Assembly: GCA_900772095.1 (NCBI GenBank)
Contig: CAAGQJ010000060.1
Coordinates: 1 to 64,000 of the forward strand
Direction of reading: 5' to 3'
Origin: Bacilli bacterium
Lineage (GTDB): Bacteria > Bacillota_I > Bacilli_A > RF39 > UBA660
Length of the DNA stretch: 64,000 nt
Position 1 is the stretch's first letter; each line of letters begins with the position of its first letter. The notes beneath the pieces are model-generated. The model was not told the origin of the DNA. It searched no databases and saw only the letters and a list, made by a program, of their open reading frames with translations. This document shows, piece after piece, positions 33,639 through 43,700 of the stretch. The position numbers and the translations under genes are program-made.

Positions 33639-34124
33639 TTAGATAATACCTAATGATAGTCCCCAATAAGTCAGGAACGTCCAACCTATAGCTGCTACCT
33701 CTGCAATAAACAGTGCATACTTTCTGAGCTTCTTAACATATATAATGCCTATCACATAAGCAACAATAGCTGCAATAGTCATAATAAAGTTAGCACTCAG
33801 ACACCAGCCTATTCCTGCCATAGCACATATTGTAGCAGCAGCCTTATGCACCCCTCTGTCTTCATTCATAAACCTTGGAGCAGCACCTACAAACATCAGC
33901 CCTCCACAGGCAAGGAAAGCCAGACATTGTACACCCTTGCCACAGTCCAGCAGACACATAAGCATCAACATGCCTACAGACATCATGACAACTTGAAACA
34001 CCCATCCACTTTTACCAAGCAGATAATAGATAGACGATACCATTTCTGGTATACCACATTTCTTAATCACTACAATCAGCATCACCACAAACAGCAATGC
34101 TGCAATAATACTTAGTCCTATCAT
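33639..34124 (-). CDS. Polytopic membrane protein in tail fibre module (holin candidate)
   Basis: A 161-residue protein with about five transmembrane segments (MIGLSIIAALLFVVMLIVVI at the N-terminus, further ones near residues 40-60, 66-80, 95-125 and 140-158). A short charged loop (PRFMNEDRGVHK) interrupts it. No family recognised. A holin role would fit a late gene of this kind, but holins usually have fewer segments and the lysozyme-like gene is 10 kb away, so this is a weak inference. Confidence 0.62.
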   Translation of the reverse strand: MIGLSIIAALLFVVMLIVVIKKCGIPEMVSSIYYLLGKSGWVFQVVMMSVGMLMLMCLLDCGKGVQCLAFLACGGLMFVGAAPRFMNEDRGVHKAAATICAMAGIGWCLSANFIMTIAAIVAYVIGIIYVKKLRKYALFIAEVAAIGWTFLTYWGLSLGII

Positions 34125-34139
34125 AATCCTAAATCCAAA

Positions 34140-34787
34140 TTAATATTCAACATTGAACCTCAGCTTCTCGGGATAACCACTCTTGTAGTCATACCTCATA
34201 GCATCCTCCACACTCTCCAGTTTCTCTACAGCAGCCCTATGACGTGCAGTTGCATTGAAGCAGTCAAAGGCATAATTTTCAAGCTGTAGACGCAGCTGTT
34301 CAGCCTTGTCACAGGGCAGAGTAATAGGCACACCGTCAAACCACCAAGTGATTTCCTTGAATCCTAATGCCACCTTGTCTGCAATGTTCTGCTGAAAGCC
34401 CATGCGTTCCTCCTTTTTTGCCCAAGTGCGTATGCCGTTGATATAGAAGCTGTTCACATTTTCCGACTCATCATACTTGTCTATATATGCCAGCAGTGTC
34501 TCTTTCATTGCCTTCAGCACATCCTCGCCAAGCCCTTCGGCTATCTCCTTTATCTCCTCCATGCTTGCCAGTTCTCCACACTCAGCAATCTTCTCTATCA
34601 CGCTGCTCATCCTGGGCTTGTAGAAAAATACCTCAACCCAGTAGTCACAAAGAGGCAGTTCCTTTTCCTCTCCTGTCTCTTCATTCTTTTCTGTCTGTAT
34701 CTTCTTTGCCCATGCAATGTGATACATGTATTCGCTCTTCTTTTCAAACGCCTTGAAATCAGCGGTTTTTCCAAATGATTTTATCAT
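34140..34787 (-). CDS. DUF4376-like tail fibre-associated protein
   Basis: A 215-residue protein. The C-terminal half (TWWFDGVPITLPCDKAEQLR, then CFNATARHRAAVEKL) resembles DUF4376-type proteins found beside tail fibre genes in Bacteroides phages and prophages, thought to help fibre assembly. The N-terminal half is helical with a Glu-rich middle (EEIKEIAEGLGEDVLKAMKE). It starts 12 bases after the large fibre gene ends, consistent with an assembly partner. Family assignment is by resemblance only. Confidence 0.6.
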   Translation of the reverse strand: MIKSFGKTADFKAFEKKSEYMYHIAWAKKIQTEKNEETGEEKELPLCDYWVEVFFYKPRMSSVIEKIAECGELASMEEIKEIAEGLGEDVLKAMKETLLAYIDKYDESENVNSFYINGIRTWAKKEERMGFQQNIADKVALGFKEITWWFDGVPITLPCDKAEQLRLQLENYAFDCFNATARHRAAVEKLESVEDAMRYDYKSGYPEKLRFNVEY

Positions 34788-34799
34788 AGTTTATTTGTT

Positions 34800-37202
34800 T
34801 TAATCGTATAGTGAATATATAGGGATAGTATATGGTTGGGTGTAGGTCTTATTAAATGAACTAATATACATTTTATTGTCTACAATCCACGTAAGGTCAG
34901 TACTTGCTTGTGTTGATATCCAATATTTATTACCAGTATCAAAATTAACAGAACTTGAGTCTAAAGAATTAAGCATAGTACTAAGTGTATTTTCATTAAG
35001 GCTCATTTCATAGGCTTCACCTGCTGACATAAGGTGACCTTTCCTGCCGTTTTTAAAGGTATAGTTAGAGCAGTAATATGCAGCTGGTGCATTTTGACCA
35101 AGTGCTTTTACAATTGCCTCTGTATTGGCTTTGCCATTAAAATCAGCTATCGCGTCCGCGTATTTTGTTGTAGTTGTAACTCCTTCAACAAGTTGTGCTT
35201 GCTCACTCCACTTTAGATATTGTTTTGCTCCTGGTGCCATGACAATAGCAACTTTTTCTGTGATTAAAGCTACTCCTACAATTGTATCTTTATTGTAATC
35301 CCATGAAGTACTATATATAAGATTGTCATTTATATCAATAAAAAATACCCCTATCTCCAGTGCCTTATACGTAAATGTTACTTCTCTGTTATACAGTGGT
35401 GACGGAATGTACTTCAATGCCTTTGGCTTCATATACATCTTCACTGTACCAACCTCTACCGTCACATCCTTATCACATGGCACCTTAACGTTTATAGGAG
35501 TACCCTGCCAAGTCTGTGTGTTCACCGTTTTGTCGCCACTCTTCACAGTAATAGTCGCGCCAATCAGTCCAGTATCTGAATCTGATTTGTCTGACACCAG
35601 CTTGATGATGACAGTCTCCTTCAGTTTTTCATTCAGATTATCCTTTGTGAGATAGCCCTTATCTTTCGCATAGTCGTCAATAGAAGTACCCAGAGTTTCA
35701 GGTGTTATGAATGTACCTGTTTTTTTAACAAGTTTATTGCCTCGTATAGATATATCTGTAACTCCCTTTCCAGCTACAGCCTCACCTGTTTCCGCAATAA
35801 TACCGTCTATTGCTGTCAAGAAAGCTCCTTGTGTTACATTAATGTCCTTACCATTCTTCGCTATACTTGCAATTCCATTTCCATTTGCAACCCCAGTTAC
35901 CTTGACATTATTCACATAACCATCCAACGACTGATGCCCAGTTAGAAAAGTTGCCTTTGTTACTTTAAGAGTTTTACCCTCTTTAGTTATACTTGCAATA
36001 CCATTTCCACTTGTTCCATCTGGCTGAACAGCATTCACATATCCTGCCAATGATGTATCTGTCAAGAATTTCTTTTCGTCTAACGCAGTGTTAGTTACAT
36101 AATCATTAAGTGCACTACTCTGTGCATACTCTGGATGAGTATGTTTCTTGGCAGCATATTTAGTATCATGATTATGATTAACATCAGCCTTTTTTGCCAA
36201 ACCGTCATTCAAAGCCGCAGTTGTCGCAAGTCCAGCTGCTGATGTCAAAAACGTTGCCTTTGTTGCTGTAATGGTATTACCCGACTTAGATATGCTACTA
36301 ATACCATTTCCTTCTCCTGTTACACTGAGTATTGTAGCTGCATTATTTTCCAATGTAGTAATTTTACCAGTAGCAGCATTCAAATCCGTAGAATTAGCCT
36401 TCTTACCAATTTCAGTATTCAAAGTATCCACAGCACTCTTCACTGCCTTATTCTGAATAGGGTTGGTAGAATCTGATTTCAGCTCAGCGTCAACAGTGAT
36501 AGTCTTGTTTTCCAGCGCAGTCAGTTTCTTATCTATGGCGCCCATTTTGGTATCGTAGGTTCCTTGTGGCACCTTTCCATTAAGCGTATTGACTACCTCA
36601 TTAAACTTCGCTGCTACTGTTTTGTTTGCTATAGGATTGGAAGATTCTGTATTAAAAGCAGTATCTACTGTTATTGTGCCTCCAGGAGTTACTACAGAAG
36701 CGCTCTTTTGCTCATCACCCAGCTTCTCCCACTTAGATTCATCATACGCCTTATTTGGGTCACCAAGATAAATATACTCTGTCTTGTTGTTCTTGGCTGT
36801 AGTAGCACTTGCTGGCACAAGATATATCTTCGAGGTGTCAATACCAGTTGTAGGCAACTTATCCACAATCTTATACAATGATGCACTTAGTTGAAGATCA
36901 CCCTTTCCAAAAATTGGATCTCCGTTTATAGTCTTTATATCAGGCATCTGTTCTACAGGCACCTTACCATTAGCATCAAGTGTAGCCACACCATTTGGAA
37001 AACCTTTCTGGTTCGATGGTATCTGTGTTTCATTAATCACCTTACTAAGTCCAACCTGTGCCTTAGTCACACCATGAGGATTCTGTTTGTTGCCAACATG
37101 AGTAGTCACTTTGCCATCCACCTCACCAGCCTTACCATCAGCATAGCCCTTCATCTTTCCAGTGAAATGAGTCAGTCCTTCATTGTCCAAGTATTTAGTC
37201 AT
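34800..37202 (-). CDS. Large tail fibre / receptor-binding protein
   Basis: An 800-residue fibre. The N-terminal adaptor is MTKYLDNEGLTHFTGKMKG, followed by a phage tail repeat (NKQNPHGVTKAQVGL). The shaft has a repeated unit at least four times: GNGI(A/S)SI(T/S)K-x-GK-x-(L/I)-x-VTKATFLT, near residues 295, 410, 440 and, degenerate, 490. The C-terminal ~250 residues form a different domain (VIVKALGQNAPAAYYCSNYTF) likely to bind the host surface or capsule. It sits between the 125-residue repeat protein and the DUF4376-like gene. Host range would depend on the C-terminal domain. Confidence 0.82.
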   Translation of the reverse strand: MTKYLDNEGLTHFTGKMKGYADGKAGEVDGKVTTHVGNKQNPHGVTKAQVGLSKVINETQIPSNQKGFPNGVATLDANGKVPVEQMPDIKTINGDPIFGKGDLQLSASLYKIVDKLPTTGIDTSKIYLVPASATTAKNNKTEYIYLGDPNKAYDESKWEKLGDEQKSASVVTPGGTITVDTAFNTESSNPIANKTVAAKFNEVVNTLNGKVPQGTYDTKMGAIDKKLTALENKTITVDAELKSDSTNPIQNKAVKSAVDTLNTEIGKKANSTDLNAATGKITTLENNAATILSVTGEGNGISSISKSGNTITATKATFLTSAAGLATTAALNDGLAKKADVNHNHDTKYAAKKHTHPEYAQSSALNDYVTNTALDEKKFLTDTSLAGYVNAVQPDGTSGNGIASITKEGKTLKVTKATFLTGHQSLDGYVNNVKVTGVANGNGIASIAKNGKDINVTQGAFLTAIDGIIAETGEAVAGKGVTDISIRGNKLVKKTGTFITPETLGTSIDDYAKDKGYLTKDNLNEKLKETVIIKLVSDKSDSDTGLIGATITVKSGDKTVNTQTWQGTPINVKVPCDKDVTVEVGTVKMYMKPKALKYIPSPLYNREVTFTYKALEIGVFFIDINDNLIYSTSWDYNKDTIVGVALITEKVAIVMAPGAKQYLKWSEQAQLVEGVTTTTKYADAIADFNGKANTEAIVKALGQNAPAAYYCSNYTFKNGRKGHLMSAGEAYEMSLNENTLSTMLNSLDSSSVNFDTGNKYWISTQASTDLTWIVDNKMYISSFNKTYTQPYTIPIYSLYD

Positions 37203-37220
37203 ATTTTCCTCCTTCCTTTT

Positions 37221-37598
37221 TTATTCAAACATTTTGTCAATTTCAGCATTACTCAGTTCCTGTGTAGCCACAGCACCATCCAGCTTCTCCACTGTCACAC
37301 TACCAGCAGCAATCTTGCTTGAAGTGATACTTCCATTAGCTATCTTGTTTCCAGTCACAGCATTGTCTTTCAGCTTCTCAGTAGTGATACTTCCGTCTTT
37401 CAGCTTGTCCTCAATGCCGTCAAACATACCCTTCACCAGCTTGTTAGCAGTAATAGTCCCATCCACTATCTTCTCAGCCGTTATGCTGTTAGCAGCTATC
37501 TTCTCAGCTGTCACAGAACCATCCCTAAGTTCAAATCTCAACTTTTTCTTAGGGCTATCTTTCATGGCAGCTTCACTAAAATAATTTCCTTTATTCAT
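37221..37598 (-). CDS. Short repetitive fibre protein
   Basis: A 125-residue protein made mostly of about seven copies of a 10-residue unit with pattern (D/N)GS(I/V)T-x-(E/S)K(I/L), for example DGSVTAEKIA, NSITAEKIV and NGSITSSKIA. It ends SNAEIDKMFE, similar to the end of the 195-residue fibre protein. Such decapeptide repeats form beta-helical or triple-stranded fibre shafts. It is the first gene of the fibre unit, downstream of a terminator. Confidence 0.75.
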   Translation of the reverse strand: MNKGNYFSEAAMKDSPKKKLRFELRDGSVTAEKIAANSITAEKIVDGTITANKLVKGMFDGIEDKLKDGSITTEKLKDNAVTGNKIANGSITSSKIAAGSVTVEKLDGAVATQELSNAEIDKMFE

Positions 37599-37619
37599 AT
37601 TTTATGATTTTATTTTCTA

Positions 37620-37627
37620 CAAAAATA
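37620..37627 (-). promoter_or_regulatory. Possible -7 element (TATTTTTG) before the fibre unit
   Basis: The complement of 37620-37627 reads TATTTTTG, fitting TAnnTTTG, 22 bases upstream of the 125-residue gene and just downstream of a terminator. The nearest TTG upstream is too far (24-base spacer), so this is tentative in an AT-rich stretch. Confidence 0.32.
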
Positions 37628-37689
37628 AAAACTCTTTCTTTACATTTTAAGCAACTAATAAAACCATTTGTATAACATAATCAAAACCC

Positions 37690-37735
37690 TAATAAAAAAT
37701 AAAAAGATGTATCAAAGCTTTCCTTAATACATCTT
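37690..37735 (-). terminator. Intrinsic terminator after the 2352-residue gene
   Basis: On the - strand, a perfect 9-bp stem (AAGATGTAT arm at 37727-37735 with its complement at 37704-37712) and a 14-base loop are followed by a long T-rich tract (complement of the A-rich 37690-37703). It lies about 17 bases after the stop codon. Confidence 0.82.
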
Positions 37736-37751
37736 CTTATATCTAATCATT

Positions 37752-40700
37752 CTATCTACAATCTTCTATTGTCTTCATCCAAGCTTCTATATCATCCTTT
37801 GATGTTCCAATACTGTCTACCTCTATATCTTTATCTCTTAAGAACTTCTCAAGTTGTGCAGGAACAGAAGGAGCATCTTTCCATTTACCCTTAATCAGCT
37901 TTAGTATATTCATCCTATAAGCTTTCTTTCCATAAAGCTCTGCAAAAGTTTGTGTTGATGAAGCACTCTTAGCAACAGGAATCCTTTTACCTTTATTCTT
38001 TTCCTCTGACTCTTTCTTCACTTCTTCTGTCTTTTCCTCTGTTTTCTTCTCTTCTTTAGTAGTAGAAGTCTCATCAATAGTATTAACAGCAACCATTTCT
38101 CCAGTCTCAGGGTTTATTACTAATTTCATTGACTTAGAATCATCTGTAAAGTTCATATCTACATCTTGAAGATTCATTACCTTCAACTGCTTTTGTGCTT
38201 CAGCTTCTCTTTGTTTCTTGGCTTCTTTTTCTTTTATCTCCTTTATTATCTCTGTAGCTTTTTCTTCACTGACATTCTTCACTTCTTTGGTATTCCTATT
38301 CACCTTTATAGCCTCTGGATGCTCTCCTTCTTTCAAGATAAAGTATTCCCATACTCCTTCATTCTTGATAGGACTAAGCTGATTGTCTATAATCATTTTG
38401 TTGTAATCCAACTGTTTTATCATCTTTTCATCAGTAATAGGTTCTCCATTAAGATAATACATTCCATCATCCTCTCTACGAGTGTAATATTGATGCTTAT
38501 ATATTACCTGACTCTTATTCTCATTCTTAAAGTCACTATTTTTGACAGCCTTAGGAGTTTCATTCACTATCTGTTTTGGCTTTAACATATTACCTTCACC
38601 ATCCAGTCCATAGATACTATATGAACTTCCTGCTGTACTAAACATTGCTATATCTGTCATCAGTGCTCCTGCCTCATCATATTCTTTCAGCAACTTCTGA
38701 CTTTGTAGCACTCTTGCAGTAATGTTCACTCTTGGATTCATATCTTCTATAGCCTTCATAAACTCCATTCTGTCAAAGTTACTGTCAAGGGTAAATGTCT
38801 TCTGTACCTTTCCATCATGTACCAATGATACTTCTGCTTTAGTTTTCTTAAGCAATATGTTATCCCCATCCTTGTCAAAGTAGAAGATATTGCACAAGTC
38901 CATTACTGCTTGATACCTTTTTACATAGTCTGGGGATACAACATCTTGCAACAATCTATTCACTCTGTCCTTTAATGCTCCATCTCTCATCTCATTATAC
39001 TTTAGTACTTTCAAGTATGAAGGTATCAGCTTTCCATTACCTGCTGGTATAAACACAAAAGCACTTCCTGCATTCCTTATAGTATTCCTTGGAACCATCA
39101 CATTGTCTACAGAAGTTCCTACAGTCAAGAACTTTGTCAACTCTTGTATTCCCCATGCCACACTCTGCATGTCATATCCCATAGGGTTTCTCTCCTTGTC
39201 AGCAAGCAGTTCTTTCACACTCCTAAACTCAATATTATTATCATTCAATCCCTGCTTTACAATATATCCTGGTATTAAAGAATATGGCACAATCTCAGTA
39301 CTAAGACTCTCATTCACATAAAACCTCTCATTAGAATGAGTATCAAAAAATTCCTTTCTGGGTTTTATCATTAATCCCAAAGGCTCTCCAGTACTGTTCT
39401 TATAAGTAGGAGATATAGGATTTGTAAGCACATCATACAGTGACTTTTGTGCAAAGTTCTTTTTTGCAAATCCAGCTACACCTATCACAAGATACTTCTT
39501 GCCATTGCTCTCTATTACACCACCATTCTTGTCATTATGTATTGCAGTAATTCCCTTATTGATACTATTATCATAATCCAATACAAGCATCAGATGTTTT
39601 TGCATAACATTGTCATTGGTAGCATTACTCTCAGGTCTTACTGACATAAACTTCACTTTGGCATTAGGATTTCTTCTAAGTATCTTTCCAAGTTCTTGGT
39701 CTATGATATTCTGCAATTTTATTCCAGTAGCATCCATCCAAGCATAATACTCATCCATTTGTTTTCTGTTATCCTTGCCTTTTTTATTAACAAGTATTCC
39801 ATCTTGCTCTAATGGATTAGGCTCATATCTACTCATTGCATTACCACTAAGAGTAGTAACATTTGCTTCTATGTTATGTTCTCCTACACCATTCAGTTCA
39901 TCAGCATCTATATTTGTCTCTGACACATGCACTTCCTTACCATTAGAGTCAATGTCATTAATCTGTTCATCGATACTTGCTGATACTCCTTGAACACTGT
40001 CTCCATTATCAACAATGTTCACATTACCAATATACACCCCCTTGGCTGTAAGTTCTGTTTCTCTGGCTTTCTGCTGTCTTTCTATAGCCTTTTCTATGTC
40101 AAAAGATTTCTTTGCTTTCACTTCTGTTGTTTTATTGGTTCCTGCAAAGTTACCTACAAAATACCAATCATCATCTTTTTTCTTTATAGAACTTGCTTCA
40201 AACATAGCATTTTCCTCATGCTCTCCTGTCTCAGGAGTCACCTCATATTCATCTGATGCAATACTCAGTACATCATGTTTATCATCTGTGTCAAAGGATA
40301 TTTCACCTTCCATCTTTGTCACAGTGAACTTACCCTTCTTAGCATTGTCTCCAGTACCATACCACATCTCTCCTGCTGTAACACTCATATCCCCAGACCC
40401 ATCACCTAAGATAGTCTTCACATTCTGAGTCATGGGTGTTGTAGCATCTTGCATTGCAGTATTCTGCACTGTAACACTCTTCTCATTATCTGTCTTGTCT
40501 TTTTGAGGTTCTTCAGAAGGTTCTTCACCTATAAATAGGTCCACATCTTCTGTACTATTTAAAGTATCGTTTTTACCAGGAATCTTATCAATATCCTCTT
40601 GCTTTTCTTTCTCCTCAGCAACCTTCTTCTCAGCAGCATTCTTTGCAGCTTCATCTACTTTTTTCTTTTCCTCTTCCTTCTTTTTTGCTTCCTCTGCTTC

Positions 40701-43700
40701 ACGCTTTTTCCTTTGCTTTCTATTCTCAATAATAGTAGCATCTCTTTGATAACTCATTTGTGCCACCTTTGATAGCAATCCGTCAATCTGATTTCTGAAG
40801 TTCTCACTCAGTTCTAGGTCATCTACAATACTTTCCAGCTTTGCTTGAACCTCTTCTACATTGTTTGATTTCTTTTGATTGCTGATTATAGTACTTGCTA
40901 TAATCATCTTTTCTCCAGTCTCAAGAGCACTATGCTTCAATATAGCTGCAACATCATCATTAAACTTCAACATGTCATAGTATGGCTTGATTGCTTCAGC
41001 TTGCTTTGGATAATCATTCATATATGCCTCTACAATCTCACTATTTGCTTCCAGCACTTTATCTCTGAAAGCTTCAGGATTTTCTTCTCTGTTTTGATAA
41101 GCATCTGATATGTCTTTATATTTCTTTTTTATCTCCCTCTGTATGCTTTCACCCCAAGCTGCCATACCTCTACTTTGTTCTGCTGCATCAAAGTATGTAG
41201 AAGCAAGTTTGTCATTGTTACTAATCTTGTTATACACAGTCTCCATATCATCAATTCTTGATGCAAGTATTCCTGCATCATTTATCTTCCTCAATGCTTC
41301 TGGGTCTTTCTGTTTTAAACGTGCAATAGCCTTGTCAATGACTGCCTGTTTCTTCTTTGAGAAGTTCTCTTTATTCTTATGGTCAAGGATATATGCCATA
41401 TCCCTAACATCAGCATTAAGAATATCATTTACAGTAAATGAAGTCTTGCTGTCTTCACCCTCTCCTATCTTACTGATGTCTTCTTTTTCACCCAAGAGTC
41501 TGTCCTTTGACTCTCTTAAAGTCTGTATCTGAAAGTTCTGTGAGTCTATCAGTTCTTTGTATTTTTTGATGTCTTCTTTTATAGTGATTCTTTCACCTTC
41601 CTTGGTAGTATTCTCCAACTGTTTTTCAAGCTGTTGAATCTTAGTTCTTGCATAACCATTGCTTGCAGACAATTCTTCTATCTCCTTGTCTGCCTTAACC
41701 ACTTCTTTCTTCCTTGCTGCAACAGCTTTCTTTATTGAGTTCTTTGTATCATATCTCATGGCATAGTTAGGAGTATATGTAGATTCTGTATCTGCACTAC
41801 CAGTACCAAGTTCATTCAATATTGACTCAAGTCTGTTTTTATAATCATCCTTTGCTACAGTATTGTACACAAGTGTTGCTGCTACTCTTGGGTCTACATT
41901 CTTCATACTTGGACTATTGGCAAACATCTGCTGTATTTCATCTACCTTTTTCTTCATATCCATGAAGTACTTGGCATTCTTTTGCAGTCTTTCTGCTGCC
42001 ACTTTCTTTGAATCCTCATTACCATCAAGTATTGACTTATTGTCAGGGTCTGCAATGAACTTGTCTACTTCATTACTCATCTCCTCCTCTGACAATGTTC
42101 CATCTGCTAATCCTTGTATAGTATGCATAGTGTCCTCATACAGCTTACTCTTTGTTCCACCCATGTCTTCAAGTTCATTCAATGACTTTATCAAGGTAAA
42201 AGCATTCAGCAGTTTATTATCCTTATAGTCAAGGATATTCATAGGATTGTTTCCATTAACTGGTGTATTGAAGTTATTCAGCACAGATATAGTCTTGGCT
42301 GCTGAATCAAGTTTACCCTTGTTAGCTGCCACTACTCTGTTTATTGCTTCTACTGTATTGTCTATCCTTCTGTCTTTCTGCCTTGCTTCTGCAATGGTAT
42401 TAAGCAATGGATTCATCATCACACTGCTTGCTCTCTCTGCAAAGTTTATCTTATTTCCATAAGCATCCTTTTTATTCAACACAGCATTCCATGTATCTTT
42501 TGGATGAAATACAGCATTCATGTTAGGTGCTACTGTTGTCATTGGTGACACCATTCCAATAAAGCCTTCATACAGATTCTGCCTATCTGTAATACCTTCA
42601 ATTCCTTCTGACAATCCTGCAAGAAAGTTTCCTGCAAATGAATCTACTGTACTGTCATAAGCCTCTGGGTCATAGTTCCTCTTCATGTAGTTGTCAAAGA
42701 CATTGCTGCCTACTCCTCCTGCAAATGAAGCATTGATACCATCAAGATATTCATCTGCAAAGCCTCCTGCAAACTGTTTTCCTATCTCCTTTGCAAGTCC
42801 TTTACCTGATGAGAACCTTATTTCTTTATCACCCTTTACAGCTCTTTTTACACCACCTTTTTCTATATCTGCTATGATATTCTTGTCTATGGTGTTGTCA
42901 AAAGCTCCTCTCATAGAACCCTTTGCTATCAAGAATTTCTGTACTGCTGTGGTCAGAGGTATATTCTTTACATAGTCCATAGCAAAGTTTGTCATATAGG
43001 CTTTTGTTGCTGCTCTTGCAGCTTCCATCTCATCTTTCTTATGCAGCTCTTCAAGTTCCTTTTGCTTTGCACCAAGCAGTTGATTGGTATACATTTGCTT
43101 TGCCTGTGCCTTCAATGTCTCATCACTCATTGGCAGCTGTGTCATTCCTTCCCTACTACCACTGGCTACTCTCCTATTATCCTTTACCTTCAACTGCTTA
43201 TAGTAGTAGTCTAAGGCTGCTTTTGAGTCCTTGCTGTTATAGTCTATTGACCTTTGATAATCATGAAGCTCACTGTTTATTTGTTCTCGTATTTTCTGCT
43301 TGGCTGTCTCCATTTGCTCCTCAAAGGTTCCCATTGCTTCTAACTGTGAACCTGAAAGACCTGTGGTTGCTCCTACAAGAACATCATTAAGCACTCTTCC
43401 TGCTTTATTTGCAGTCTGCATTGCCTTGGCTGAAAGTCCAACACCTTCCATTGCTGCATTAGCTCCCATACCTACCAATCTACCAGCACCTCCTGTAAGA
43501 GCAGTTGTCAACAATGGTTCTACAAAATGACCACTCTGCTTGAAACCTTCTTGTACTGTGTCCCAAGAAAAGAAGTCTGGTGTATAACCATACTCTCTTA
43601 CATTCACATCTGTAGAAATGCCACCTCTTTCCTCTATTGCTTTTATCTCTGTCGGAGAAAAGGTATTATACTTATATACATTATTCCAATAGGCAGGATT

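Noticed and set aside
33639..34124. Confident holin annotation
   Set aside because: Five predicted transmembrane segments and distance from the lysozyme-like gene make this only a weak possibility.
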